Made by a program: the position numbers and the translations under genes
Notes under the pieces: model-generated
What the model was told of the DNA's origin: nothing
Databases searched by the model: none
Seen by the model: the letters and a program-made list of their open reading frames with translations, nothing else
DNA from: a virus
DNA length: 62,151 nucleotides
Direction: 5' to 3' (one strand)
Virus record (IMG/VR): IMGVR_UViG_3300042458_000246
Location: 1-62,151 of that record
Part shown: in pieces, positions 7,491 to 14,948 of the stretch
How the letters are laid out: every line of letters starts with the position of its first letter
Numbering within the stretch: the stretch's first letter is position 1

Positions 7491-7649
7491 ATGTCAAATG
7501 CAAAAGAAATATATGACGACCTTATCCTGAGAATCAAATCAAAGGTAAAGTCTGAAATATCCGTAGTCTTTGATGATACAACAGGTATCCAAAAGGCTTT
7601 CCTTAAAGGCAAACTATTGTGGGTCAAAAAAGTGAGATTAGATAAATGA
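7491..7649 (+). CDS. Small hypothetical early protein
   Basis: 52 residues from MSNAKEIYDDLILRIKSKVK; AAAAGGAG lies about 11 bases before ATG 7491. A start 27 bases earlier (ATG 7464) is possible but has no ribosome site. Basic and helical, no family recognised. Confidence 0.55.
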   Translation: MSNAKEIYDDLILRIKSKVKSEISVVFDDTTGIQKAFLKGKLLWVKKVRLDK

Positions 7650-7846
7650 AAACACCTAATTGGGTATTAGTCGATGAACAATTCTGTACAGAGTTCGGTG
7701 AAACTGTAGCTGACTGTATTGAAAGATACAAAGAATCTATGGATGAATGTGTTGACATCTCATCACTAACCTTCTACGCACTTGAAAAACCGTACGTTGT
7801 TGAAGTATTTTATGCACTAAAGGAAAAAAACCCAATGGAATCATGA
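7646..7846 (+). CDS. Hypothetical early protein
   Basis: 66 residues, MKTPNWVLVDEQFCTEFGET onward; acidic. ATG overlaps the previous stop by 4 bases (ATGA). Last clear gene of the first plus-strand block before the convergent minus-strand gene. Function unknown. Confidence 0.6.
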   Translation: MKTPNWVLVDEQFCTEFGETVADCIERYKESMDECVDISSLTFYALEKPYVVEVFYALKEKNPMES

Positions 7847-7929
7847 ACTTATTTAGCTGGAACCTATTAGAGAACAGTCCCTATGATAGTTAATAATATA
7901 TATTAATAAAGTATATTATTAAAGAGTAA

Positions 7930-7987
7930 TAAAAAAGAGAACATCAATAAGGTATTACCTTAAAGACATTCTCTTAATGACATTCTC
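7930..7987. terminator. Convergent-region hairpin and repeats
   Basis: Between a plus-strand gene ending at 7846 and a minus-strand gene ending at 7988. AAGAGAA (about 7935-7941) pairs with TTCTCTT (7969-7975), enclosing AAGGTA/TACCTT (7949-7961). GACATTCTCTTA occurs twice (7965-7976, 7979-7990), and TACCTTAAAGACATTCTCT (7956-7974) is identical to 6498-6516. A two-way stop signal is likely but lacks a clean T-run. Confidence 0.45.
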
Positions 7988-8371
7988 TTAAAGACCTTCT
8001 TCAGCGATAATTCTCTTAAGATCTTCATCTGAGAGGTCTGCTGTACGTGTAGTAGTAGTCTGATCAATCCTCTGTAGTTTAGGTTGTTCATACTCTGCTA
8101 CCATGTTAGCATACCTAGCAGCATCTTCAAAGTTATCCTGTTGAAGTGCTTGATGCATAGCCATTCTCAAAACATCAAGCGAAGATAGTTGAGGTAAGTC
8201 TTTCATTACTTCTTGAAAGTTCTTAGCATTCAACTTAAATTCTTCTCTGATCTGCTTATTCAACATTCTTGACTGAGTAGCTTTCTTCTGATTCTCTCGA
8301 GCTGTCTCTGAAGTAATTAGCTTTAGGTTAGCAAGAGAGTTAATGTTACGGGTTTTACCACCTGATGACAT
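7988..8371 (-). CDS. Probable terminase small subunit
   Basis: 127 residues. A basic N-terminus (SSGGKTRNINSLANLKLIT) is followed by helical KKATQSRMLNKQIREEFKL, a middle helix pair, and a C-terminal acidic LSDEDLKRIIAEEGL. A 'DLSDEEL..II' tail after a linker is typical of small terminases that recognise DNA and regulate the large subunit. AAGGAG precedes the ATG. It stands alone on the minus strand with its own promoter-like motif (8404-8423), away from the large subunit. Could also be another head-assembly regulator. Confidence 0.6.
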   Translation of the reverse strand: MSSGGKTRNINSLANLKLITSETARENQKKATQSRMLNKQIREEFKLNAKNFQEVMKDLPQLSSLDVLRMAMHQALQQDNFEDAARYANMVAEYEQPKLQRIDQTTTTRTADLSDEDLKRIIAEEGL

Positions 8372-8403
8372 TCCATTCTCCTTGTTTGTTAATAATAATA
8401 TAA

Positions 8404-8423
8404 TATCTATTAGGAACCGACTA
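8404..8423 (-). promoter_or_regulatory. Candidate phage RNA polymerase promoter (small terminase)
   Basis: Minus-strand AGTCGGTTCCTAATAGATA differs from the consensus AGTCGGTACCTAATAGA by one base. It sits about 33 bases upstream of the only gene it could drive, the minus-strand small-terminase-like gene. Confidence 0.75.
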
Positions 8424-8464
8424 GCGAGAAGTATACTTGAAACTTAAATCCATAGGAAAATATC

Positions 8465-8968
8465 ATGACACAAGCAACAAACACACCTAACATCATCATC
8501 AAAGATGTAGCCTTATTCTGGGCTAAGTTAGATAAACCTGTATCACCTTTCGGTGTTGATCAGTATGAGTTACAAATCCAAGGTGACAAGAAACGTGAGA
8601 AAGAGTTCTCTCAATTCGGTAAAGTTAAGCCTATTGAAGGCGGTAAAATCTCTGTTAATCTTAAGAAGAAAGCTTTTAAGAAAGATGGTACTGATGCCGC
8701 CAAAGTAAGGGTTGTTGACTCTGGTAAGAAAGAACTTAATCCAACATTAATCGGTAATGGTTCTATCGGTAATGTCATGGTATATTGCTCACCTTATGAG
8801 ATCAAACTTCCTAACGGTAAAGTTAGTAAGTCTGGTATCTCTACCATGTTAGTAGCTGTTCAAGTTACTGATCTTGTTCGCTATGAACGTAAATCTGAAA
8901 ACTTTGTTGACTTTGATGTTGAAGGTGCTTCAGTTGATACAGATCAATCTGAAGAAGCAATGTTCTAA
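8465..8968 (+). CDS. Single-stranded DNA-binding protein (T7 gp2.5-like)
   Basis: 167 residues. Coats single-stranded DNA at the replication fork and recruits the polymerase and helicase. The OB-fold-like core includes FWAKLDKP, YELQIQGDK and the NPTLIGNGSIGNVMV segment seen in phage SSBs of this class; the C-terminus is acidic and ends in an aromatic residue (EEAMF), the hallmark of gp2.5-type SSBs. AGGAA precedes the ATG. A strong terminator follows, so the gene may form its own transcript. Confidence 0.85.
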   Translation: MTQATNTPNIIIKDVALFWAKLDKPVSPFGVDQYELQIQGDKKREKEFSQFGKVKPIEGGKISVNLKKKAFKKDGTDAAKVRVVDSGKKELNPTLIGNGSIGNVMVYCSPYEIKLPNGKVSKSGISTMLVAVQVTDLVRYERKSENFVDFDVEGASVDTDQSEEAMF

Positions 8969-8975
8969 ATAAACT

Positions 8976-9021
8976 AATCCCTTGTGATAGTCTCTAACGA
9001 GTCTGTCATGAGGGATTTTTA
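8976..9021 (+). terminator. Rho-independent terminator after SSB gene
   Basis: AATCCCT-TGTGA on the left arm pairs with TCATG-AGGGATT on the right arm, followed by TTTTATTTTA. The stem starts within 8 bases of the SSB stop codon. Confidence 0.8.
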
Positions 9022-9033
9022 TTTTATACTATT

Positions 9034-9234
9034 ATGACACTAATTGATAAATCATGTTTTGAAAGAGGTTGTGCTTGTTATGACAACCGTGATGGGTATG
9101 ATACTGTTGAAGTAATCAGGCGTACATGGATTGGTCTTGATCAAACAACCAAACCAGATATCAGACACCAAACTGAAGCTTTCTTCGCTGGTGTACAATG
9201 GGCAGAAACTAGACTTAAAGAACTTAACACTTAA
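9034..9234 (+). CDS. Hypothetical protein
   Basis: 66 residues, MTLIDKSCFERGCACYDNRD onward; two Cys near the N-terminus and a helical FFAGVQWAETRLKEL end. No clear ribosome site before the ATG; it follows the SSB terminator. No family recognised. Confidence 0.6.
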   Translation: MTLIDKSCFERGCACYDNRDGYDTVEVIRRTWIGLDQTTKPDIRHQTEAFFAGVQWAETRLKELNT

Positions 9235-9252
9235 CAACTTGAAAGATATAAA

Positions 9253-9621
9253 ATGAAACTCAATAAAACACAACGTGACTATGCTGTAAGTCGTCTCTCT
9301 GATAAAATCCGTGAAAAATCAGGTAAAGAAATGCCTGCATTTATCTCATCTAAAAAGTCTGATATGAAAGAAATCTATAAACTGCTGACTAATGCAGGTG
9401 TTCAACTTGTTCCCGAAACTGAATTCGTAAACTCATGGGGTGTACGTAGTATCGGTGATGTTATCATTTTCCCTGTTAACTTTGATAAGGAGTATGAAGA
9501 AAACGTTCGTATCCGTGATGAAATCCGTGTTAAATATGAGAATATCCAACAAGAATTAATGGATAAACTCTACCTGTGTGATGAAGCACAAGAAGCTCTC
9601 GACTTAATCAACTCAATCTAA
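9253..9621 (+). CDS. Hypothetical protein
   Basis: 122 residues; basic helical N-terminus (NKTQRDYAVSRLSDKIREKS), central FPVNFDKEYEENVRIRDEI, and a helical acidic C-terminus. First of a densely packed plus-strand series with few spacers. No family recognised. Confidence 0.7.
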   Translation: MKLNKTQRDYAVSRLSDKIREKSGKEMPAFISSKKSDMKEIYKLLTNAGVQLVPETEFVNSWGVRSIGDVIIFPVNFDKEYEENVRIRDEIRVKYENIQQELMDKLYLCDEAQEALDLINSI

Positions 9622-9631
9622 AGGAAATAAC

Positions 9632-9922
9632 ATGCTAAAACTAAATGAATTCTGGAAATCAAAAATTCAATTTGAAGTTAGTCTTGTTGAAAAAACACCT
9701 AAAGACTACTACACACCCGAAAATTGGGAACAAGGTGAAGGTGTATACTACTCAAAAGAAACTGACTACATTTACTTCGTAGATAAACATTCTGTAAATT
9801 CTATCTACGCACCATTCTCAAAAGGTTTATTCACATTAATTGAAGATGAATACCAATCACCTAAAGTTGAAGAAGACTTGTTCCTTAAATCACTTGCAGC
9901 ACTCAACGGGCATCGTCTATGA
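9632..9922 (+). CDS. Hypothetical protein
   Basis: 96 residues rich in Tyr, Glu and Lys. AAAGGAAA precedes the ATG by a proper distance and the stop overlaps the next start (ATGA). Function unknown. Confidence 0.7.
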   Translation: MLKLNEFWKSKIQFEVSLVEKTPKDYYTPENWEQGEGVYYSKETDYIYFVDKHSVNSIYAPFSKGLFTLIEDEYQSPKVEEDLFLKSLAALNGHRL

Positions 9923-10149
9923 AACCTGATGGCTTTAATTTAGAGCAATCTATCTTAGAGTGTTGGCAAGTATGCGAAGATCTAAAGTATGGTAAAATGG
10001 ATCAACAAATACTTGCCAAATACTATGAAGTTAAGTTTAATCAACTATGGGAAATCTTTGAGGAATTAACACATGACAGATACTTTACTTCTTCTACCAG
10101 AACGACATCGACACCTGATCCGTTCAACAATGAAGCATCTTCTTCATGA
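9919..10149 (+). CDS. Conserved small phage protein
   Basis: 76 residues; FNLEQSILECWQVCEDLKYG and YYEVKFNQLWEIFEEL form two helices of a type I recall in many phages, with no known role. The C-terminal Ser/Thr-rich part (after about residue 52) overlaps the next gene in another frame over 77 bases and looks like sequence gained by read-through. Confidence 0.65.
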   Translation: MKPDGFNLEQSILECWQVCEDLKYGKMDQQILAKYYEVKFNQLWEIFEELTHDRYFTSSTRTTSTPDPFNNEASSS

Positions 10150-10327
10150 ACGTGAGGCTGATCTAGCCTTCTGTAATGATATGATAACAATGCACTGGAA
10201 TTGTTCTAACAAAGACAAACCAGAAAGTGCAAGAGCATTCAAAAACCTTAACCACTACAAGGATTACAAACGTAAACTTCGTAAAGAACTAACCACAATC
10301 CGTTCAATTCTACAGGTAATGAAATGA
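10073..10327 (+). CDS. Hypothetical protein
   Basis: 84 residues; basic, helical, with HRHLIRSTMKHLLHEREADL and a C-terminal YKRKLRKELTTIRSIL. ATG 10073 lies inside the previous gene; GAGG lies about 10 bases upstream. Unknown function. Confidence 0.6.
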   Translation: MTDTLLLLPERHRHLIRSTMKHLLHEREADLAFCNDMITMHWNCSNKDKPESARAFKNLNHYKDYKRKLRKELTTIRSILQVMK

Positions 10328-10560
10328 AATATCACCACTGGTATTATACTGATAATGCAGACTTTGAATGCACTATTGAAGCTGAGAAAGGTAGTTTATG
10401 TCAAATCCGTGATGAAAAAGGAGGCTATGAACCAGACTATGCAGATGAAATCTATGTTACTGAAGTTAAGCACAAAGATACTGATATCATTGATGTTATC
10501 CATCCAGATGTACTACGTGATATCGTATCTCAATTCGTTGAAGTAAATTCCTCACTCTGA
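10324..10560 (+). CDS. Hypothetical protein
   Basis: 78 acidic residues, MKYHHWYYTDNADFECTIEA onward. Start overlaps the previous stop (ATGA), indicating coupled translation. No family recognised. Confidence 0.65.
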   Translation: MKYHHWYYTDNADFECTIEAEKGSLCQIRDEKGGYEPDYADEIYVTEVKHKDTDIIDVIHPDVLRDIVSQFVEVNSSL

Positions 10561-10569
10561 AAGACTAAC

Positions 10570-11013
10570 ATGCAAAATCCCTTAAGTGAATATCGTAGTG
10601 GTCTCTTCGCTACACATAATAACCTTGATGAATCATTCTCATACCTAAACAGTATGATTTCTACTATGTCCAGTAGTGATCAACAAGGTATTAATGTAGC
10701 TGTAAGATGCCTTATCAATACACTTGCAAAAGTTATTGATGATGTATATCACCCAAGTAAAAACATGTCTATCAGTTCTCTTGTAGACAAGTACCTTGAT
10801 GATGTCCTTGCAGTACGTGTTGAAGAAATCGTCAATGATCGTATCAGTACTGCTCTAGATCAATACATGGAAGATGTGTTTGATATCACTGACTATGATC
10901 ATGAAATCGATTGGGAAGATCGCATCAGTTCTAACCTTGATAGAAGTGTTATAGCAGACCTTGTTGAAGAAGCAATCAAAGAAAACATAACATTCGAGGT
11001 AACTGTATCGTGA
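10570..11013 (+). CDS. Hypothetical acidic protein
   Basis: 147 residues, strongly acidic and mostly helical; contains LVDKYLDDVLAVRVEEIVND and a C-terminal DYDHEIDWEDRI. No catalytic motif visible. The acidic composition could suit a DNA-mimic or inhibitor, which is only a guess. Confidence 0.65.
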   Translation: MQNPLSEYRSGLFATHNNLDESFSYLNSMISTMSSSDQQGINVAVRCLINTLAKVIDDVYHPSKNMSISSLVDKYLDDVLAVRVEEIVNDRISTALDQYMEDVFDITDYDHEIDWEDRISSNLDRSVIADLVEEAIKENITFEVTVS

Positions 11014-11243
11014 ACCAACCAGAGTCTAACGGCTACTTTGTCTTCGTAAAGCAAGGTTATGATCGAGCCTACTATTGTGTAGCAGGTCGTGATATCAAAC
11101 TTGAAGACGCCATATGCTATCTATTCCCAAATGAAGCAGCTAAAGTATGTACAACAATGAACATGAGATTTAATGATGAACAACGTCAAAAAGAAACGCT
11201 CAATGAATCCGGAAGTACTAGCCAAGGGCAAAGCAGCTCTTGA
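11010..11243 (+). CDS. Hypothetical protein with GTG start
   Basis: 77 residues, read from GTG 11010 that overlaps the previous stop (GTGA), with GAGG upstream. Conserved-looking part is GYFVFVKQGYDRAYYCVAGR. The Ser-rich end from about residue 55 overlaps the next gene in another frame and may not be functional. Confidence 0.55.
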   Translation: MNQPESNGYFVFVKQGYDRAYYCVAGRDIKLEDAICYLFPNEAAKVCTTMNMRFNDEQRQKETLNESGSTSQGQSSS

Positions 11244-11472
11244 ACAGTGGCGTAAAGAAAAAGCTTATGCTGTAAAGAAAGGTGGTAAGTTCCTTGAAGC
11301 ATGGAATGAAGAACAAGAGTTAAAGAAAGCTCAAAAGCGTACTTCACCCATGCAAGCAATCAAAAACTTTTGTAATGACTGTGTAGGAGGTATTCGATCA
11401 GACATAACCAACTGTACTGCTAAACAATGTTCTCTGTATATCTATCGTCCATACAAGAAAGGTGAAGAATGA
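11173..11472 (+). CDS. Conserved phage zinc-binding protein
   Basis: 99 residues; lysine-rich helical N-terminal half, then CNDCVGG...NCTAKQCSLYIYRPY. The CxxC...CxxxxC layout with a final R-P-Y matches a common phage protein family that probably binds zinc. Role not known. Two adjacent ATGs (11173, 11176) are possible starts. Confidence 0.65.
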   Translation: MMNNVKKKRSMNPEVLAKGKAALEQWRKEKAYAVKKGGKFLEAWNEEQELKKAQKRTSPMQAIKNFCNDCVGGIRSDITNCTAKQCSLYIYRPYKKGEE

Positions 11473-11648
11473 GAGTTCGTATCAGAGAAGATCATCGTGA
11501 AGATCACTGGTGGGTTGAATACACTGAATGGTGGATGCTTGGTAAGTGGCAACATGTAGATGTATTCATTGGTAACAACGCTATGAACCGAGCATTAGCC
11601 TGTGCTAAACGTGTTAAAAACCCTAACATCATTGAGGTTGAATCATGA
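11469..11648 (+). CDS. Small hypothetical protein, Trp/His-rich
   Basis: 59 residues, MRVRIREDHREDHWWVEYTE onward, with five Trp. Starts inside the previous stop (ATGA). Too short to classify; coding supported by exact gene packing on both sides. Confidence 0.6.
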   Translation: MRVRIREDHREDHWWVEYTEWWMLGKWQHVDVFIGNNAMNRALACAKRVKNPNIIEVES

Positions 11649-11791
11649 ATGAGTATTGCTTTCAAATTAGTCGTACATCAACAGTGTGGGTATGCGCTAT
11701 TGATGAAGAAGAAGCCCAATCAAAAGTGTATGAAGAAATCGGCTATGATCCGGGTGAAATGGAACTTGTTGATGTGAACTTTGATATATGA
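11645..11791 (+). CDS. Small hypothetical acidic protein
   Basis: 48 residues, MNEYCFQISRTSTVWVCAID onward; acidic C-terminus. Overlaps the genes on both sides by 4 bases (ATGA), a sign of genuine coding. Confidence 0.6.
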   Translation: MNEYCFQISRTSTVWVCAIDEEEAQSKVYEEIGYDPGEMELVDVNFDI

Positions 11792-12054
11792 AACTCTACG
11801 ACCTACCCCGAGGATCTTACTTCACCTTAATCGGTGATACAATGATACCACCTGAAGCAAGACATCCTAATCTTAATAAAACCTATAAGCTAGGTAACAT
11901 AGATGGTATGTACTCACACTGTTCTGATAACACAGGCGACATATACCATTTTGCCGCATGGTCTGAAATTAATGAGGTAACTGATAATGATAGCATACAA
12001 ACTTTTCAGGAAACGTACAGACAATACCTACGGACCACTCTTTATCAATCGTAA
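11788..12054 (+). CDS. Hypothetical protein
   Basis: 88 residues; MKLYDLPRGSYFTLIGDTMI onward, with a small beta domain feel (RGSYFTL...YKLGNIDGMYSHC). A 4-base overlap with the previous gene. Its C-terminal 20 residues overlap the next gene in another frame. Confidence 0.6.
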   Translation: MKLYDLPRGSYFTLIGDTMIPPEARHPNLNKTYKLGNIDGMYSHCSDNTGDIYHFAAWSEINEVTDNDSIQTFQETYRQYLRTTLYQS

Positions 12055-12286
12055 ACAACGACTAGAAAAAGATGTATGGTACTTCGCTGAAGATCATAAG
12101 ACCAAAGGTTATGCGCATCGTCCAGGATGGCATGCATGTGCTGAACCTATTGCACCACACCTATCTAAAACAGGTCGTGTATGGTGTAAAGTAAAAATCA
12201 ATGATCTTGTACGTCACCAAAGACCTGAGTCTCAAGGCGGTCTCTGGTTTACTGCTAATGTACTTAAAATAATCGAGGAACTATGA
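11987..12286 (+). CDS. Conserved phage protein (RPGWH motif)
   Basis: 99 residues; YKLFRKR...GPLFINRKQRL, AEDHKTKGYAHRPGWHAC, APHLSKTGRVWCKVKI and RPESQGGLWF form a pattern I recall from many phages of diverse hosts. No reaction is known for the family. The His/Trp/Cys-rich centre suggests a binding site. Confidence 0.7.
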   Translation: MIAYKLFRKRTDNTYGPLFINRKQRLEKDVWYFAEDHKTKGYAHRPGWHACAEPIAPHLSKTGRVWCKVKINDLVRHQRPESQGGLWFTANVLKIIEEL

Positions 12287-12432
12287 GTTCAACACTAATA
12301 GCAATCATCGGCATAGTCTATCTAGGTGTATGTATTGATCTATTCCTTAAAGGAAGTCTAGGTCTAAGCATTGCATTCTTAGGTTATGCTATCGGTAATG
12401 TAGGTTTATACTTGGAGACAGTAACTAAATGA
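12283..12432 (+). CDS. Small two-span membrane protein
   Basis: 49 residues with spans LIAIIGIVYLGVCIDLFL and LSIAFLGYAIGNVGLYL. GAGG lies just before the ATG, and it overlaps neighbours by 4 bases on both sides. Unknown role. Confidence 0.65.
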   Translation: MSSTLIAIIGIVYLGVCIDLFLKGSLGLSIAFLGYAIGNVGLYLETVTK

Positions 12433-12836
12433 ATCGTAGAACAATCTACCTTGCGGGTCCAATGGAACACGTATCTACTGAAGAAGCTAAAGGTTGGCGA
12501 TCAACAGCGACCCACCTGTTAGCTCACTCTTCAAACATACTTAACCCATGCAGACGTATTCATGCATTTCAACCTAAGTATATGAAACGTATATTTGAGC
12601 TTGATCTTCGTGATATCCGTGAGTCTGACTTAATCTTAGCAAACTTAAATAATCCAACTGTTCCTAAACACGGTACAGCTATGGAAGTATTCTATGCTGC
12701 TTATGTATTAAAGATTCCTGTTGTAGCGTTTAAAGAAGACAATACAACAATTCACCCTTTCTTTGAATCCCTTGTAACTGAATGGAGGTCTACTGTCGAT
12801 AAAGCTTGTGATACAATTCTTGCGGAGTACTTATGA
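12429..12836 (+). CDS. Nucleoside 2-deoxyribosyltransferase-like protein
   Basis: 135 residues. Family members move deoxyribose between bases or hydrolyse deoxynucleotides. Seen here: IYLAGPM near the N-terminus, DLRDIRESDLILANLN in the middle (acidic active-site region) and HGTAMEVFYAAYVLKIPVVAF, the typical order for the fold. It fits the other nucleotide-metabolism genes of this arm. Which base or nucleotide it acts on cannot be read. Confidence 0.75.
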   Translation: MNRRTIYLAGPMEHVSTEEAKGWRSTATHLLAHSSNILNPCRRIHAFQPKYMKRIFELDLRDIRESDLILANLNNPTVPKHGTAMEVFYAAYVLKIPVVAFKEDNTTIHPFFESLVTEWRSTVDKACDTILAEYL

Positions 12837-12898
12837 TAGGAGTATTAACAATCATAAGCATATACTACATCTGGTACTGCGTTTCATTTAAGGACTAA
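12833..12898 (+). CDS. Possible 21-residue membrane peptide
   Basis: MIGVLTIISIYYIWYCVSFK plus one residue; a single membrane span. The start overlaps the previous stop (ATGA) and the next gene starts 1 base after its stop, so it fills the gap exactly. Size makes coding uncertain. Confidence 0.4.
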   Translation: MIGVLTIISIYYIWYCVSFKD

Positions 12899-12899
12899 T

Positions 12900-13142
12900 A
12901 TGCCATACATAACTGAAGAAGCCCGTCAATCACCACACATGCTCAACTATGAGCCACACTGTGCAGGTGAATTAAACTTCCTGATCACAACATTCATTCG
13001 TGACTACTACAATAAAAGCCCATCATATCAGTCTGTAAATGATATTGTTGGCGCACTTGAAGGAGCTAAACTAGAGTTCTATCGTAGAATTGCCGCCCCT
13101 TATGAAGATACTAAAATCATTATAAACGGAGATGTATACTAA
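12900..13142 (+). CDS. Conserved phage protein (DUF6899-like)
   Basis: 80 residues; begins MPYITEEAR, has GELNFLITTFIRDYY and ends EGAKLEFYRRIAAPYEDTKI...NGDVY. This N- and C-terminal pattern is that of a common uncharacterised phage family (DUF6899, from memory). No reaction known. Only 1 base from the preceding peptide gene. Confidence 0.75.
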   Translation: MPYITEEARQSPHMLNYEPHCAGELNFLITTFIRDYYNKSPSYQSVNDIVGALEGAKLEFYRRIAAPYEDTKIIINGDVY

Positions 13143-13618
13143 TGGAAATCACAATGAAACCAAAACCAGTGCCACAATCACGTATCGACAAAATCCTATC
13201 ACATTGGGATGAAGAAGATTTCTTTGACATTCAATCTAAAAAATTCCTTAAACAAGAACGTAAAGAACTTGACCGAGGTTGGTCTGAAGCTTTCGCTACG
13301 TCATACAATGATGAAATTGATGCTGATGAAAAACCAACATTCCAAACACAAGAGTTTAAAGACTTGGTAAAAGAATCACTATACAAAGATCACATCAACC
13401 CTCCACACTACAAGAACGTAGCCGCAGGTAAACAATACATGGAACTCATGGTTGACATGCTTGAAGGTAAGTCAGGTGTTGAAGCTCACTTGTTCGGTCA
13501 AGTGTATAAGTACCTGATGCGTTGTGGTAATAAAGACCAAGAAGTACAAGAGTTAAACAAAGCTCTGTGGTATCTTCAGGCACTCATCAAGTACAAGTCT
13601 GAAGGTAAAGTCTTATGA
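13142..13618 (+). CDS. DUF3310 family protein
   Basis: 158 residues. The C-terminal half (about 85-158), INPPHYKN...MVDMLEG...HLFGQVYKYLMRCGNKD...ELNKALWYLQALI, is the DUF3310 pattern, a helical domain found in many phages and sometimes labelled nucleotide kinase without proof. The N-terminal part is charged and variable. Confidence 0.75.
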   Translation: MEITMKPKPVPQSRIDKILSHWDEEDFFDIQSKKFLKQERKELDRGWSEAFATSYNDEIDADEKPTFQTQEFKDLVKESLYKDHINPPHYKNVAAGKQYMELMVDMLEGKSGVEAHLFGQVYKYLMRCGNKDQEVQELNKALWYLQALIKYKSEGKVL

Positions 13619-13851
13619 ATGAACCAAAGGTAGTACATTACTTCGGAACTCCAACATTCCATAAAGTTGACTTCAATGATATTACATTAACATTCGCATC
13701 CATTCCACTAGTTCTAGATCATCCTAAACTTGGCAGATGCTTTGATGTAAGATCTTCTGTAGTCTGTTCTAATCTAGACGAAGACGGGTCATTCTATACA
13801 ATGAACACACACTACAAAAAAGCAACTAATGAACCATATCAAGACGATTAA
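13615..13851 (+). CDS. Hypothetical protein
   Basis: 78 residues, MNEPKVVHYFGTPTFHKVDF onward; beta-rich. Four-base overlap with the DUF3310 gene and 23-base overlap with the next. No family recognised. Confidence 0.6.
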   Translation: MNEPKVVHYFGTPTFHKVDFNDITLTFASIPLVLDHPKLGRCFDVRSSVVCSNLDEDGSFYTMNTHYKKATNEPYQDD

Positions 13852-14434
13852 ACGTTTTGTCGCTGGAAGTGTTAAGTTCTTCGACATCTATGAATGCACT
13901 GTAGATGAAGTTGATACTTACACTTCTAGTACTGGCAAATCTATGGTTAAGGTATCCATTGAAGGTAAAGAGTATAATGGTCTCCACAACAAATGGGTCT
14001 TTGAATATCTCTGTGCCAACGAAGGACAGCCATCTTTTGTAGTCTTCTGGAAAGCCCCTAAAGGTGATCCTATGGTAGCCTACGTTAAAGAGATCTGGCA
14101 GAATCACATTGATGGTACTCCACAAGAGACTGTCTATCTAGCAGATGATGCTGAAGCACATAAACAAGAAGGTGACTCTTTCCTGTATATGTGGGTTAAC
14201 AAAGATACCGATAAGAAGTACATTGGTAAACACAGAGGTAAACCTGATGATGGGTATGTTTGTTCGTCTGAAAGCCTTATGACTGAATACAATGAATGTC
14301 CATCAAGATTTATCAGGACAATCCTTGCATATGGTTCTGATCAAGAAATGCTTGAGTTAGAAACTATAATGCTTCTGCAGTTAAAGACTCGTATGAGTCC
14401 ACTGTACTATAACCTTTCAAATAATCTTAGATAA
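13829..14434 (+). CDS. GIY-YIG nuclease-like protein with extra N-terminal domain
   Basis: 201 residues. From about residue 115: FLYMWVNKDTDKKYIGKHRG, then GYVCSSESLMTEY and a helical ELETIMLLQLK, which fit the GIY-YIG nuclease core (here YMW and YIG) with the following Arg/Lys and the conserved Glu. Residues 1-114 form an unrelated beta-rich part with WVFEYLCANEG and WKAPKGDP. Likely a homing-type endonuclease fused to, or inserted into, an older gene. No homing target can be read. Confidence 0.6.
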   Translation: MNHIKTIKRFVAGSVKFFDIYECTVDEVDTYTSSTGKSMVKVSIEGKEYNGLHNKWVFEYLCANEGQPSFVVFWKAPKGDPMVAYVKEIWQNHIDGTPQETVYLADDAEAHKQEGDSFLYMWVNKDTDKKYIGKHRGKPDDGYVCSSESLMTEYNECPSRFIRTILAYGSDQEMLELETIMLLQLKTRMSPLYYNLSNNLR

Positions 14435-14445
14435 GGATAATTGAT

Positions 14446-14703
14446 ATGGCAAAATCACATGCTGTTAAACATGACTTCACTATTAAATTAGGTGGTCAAA
14501 ACTATGAGATTCAAATTAGCCCTAGCACTAACTATGGTTGGTTTGAGCATAATGAACTTGGTGACGAATCAGGTGGAGGTCTCTGGTTTGATCGTGGAAT
14601 GTTCCTGATTGACTATGATGGTGTATATGAATTACCCTCAGAAGTTAAAGATAGTCTAATCAGGTTTGGTTATATTGATCCACTGGAGGTAGAGCAATGG
14701 TAA
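14446..14703 (+). CDS. Hypothetical protein
   Basis: 85 residues; MAKSHAVKHDFTIKLGGQNY onward, with STNYGWFEHNELGDESGGGLWF, a pattern I recall from other phages without a function. AAGGA precedes the ATG. Confidence 0.65.
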   Translation: MAKSHAVKHDFTIKLGGQNYEIQISPSTNYGWFEHNELGDESGGGLWFDRGMFLIDYDGVYELPSEVKDSLIRFGYIDPLEVEQW

Positions 14704-14900
14704 TGATTGAAGTAGACTTTGAATGCGAATGTAATATTGTTTCTCAAAGTATAAGAAATACTTACAATGAAATGTGTGACGCTAAACTAAGTAGCAACCT
14801 ATTTAGTTTAGATGAATGCGAAAACAAAAATAAAGTAAAGAAATTTAAAAAGGCTTTAAAGATGGTATACGAACACTATAGCATTGATAAACTTGATTAA
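14697..14900 (+). CDS. Hypothetical protein
   Basis: 67 residues; Cys-rich start (MVMIEVDFECECNIVSQS), lysine-rich middle. ATG overlaps the previous gene's end; GGAGG lies 8 bases upstream. Last gene before a promoter-like motif. Unknown. Confidence 0.6.
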   Translation: MVMIEVDFECECNIVSQSIRNTYNEMCDAKLSSNLFSLDECENKNKVKKFKKALKMVYEHYSIDKLD

Positions 14901-14914
14901 AATCAACACAACCA

Positions 14915-14934
14915 CAGTCGGTACCTTATAGATA
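14915..14934 (+). promoter_or_regulatory. Candidate phage RNA polymerase promoter (replication block)
   Basis: AGTCGGTACCTTATAGATA, one base from consensus, in the 48-base gap before the gene at 14949. It would drive the nucleotide-metabolism and replication genes from 14949 onward. Confidence 0.75.
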
Positions 14935-14948
14935 CACACGGAGAACCT

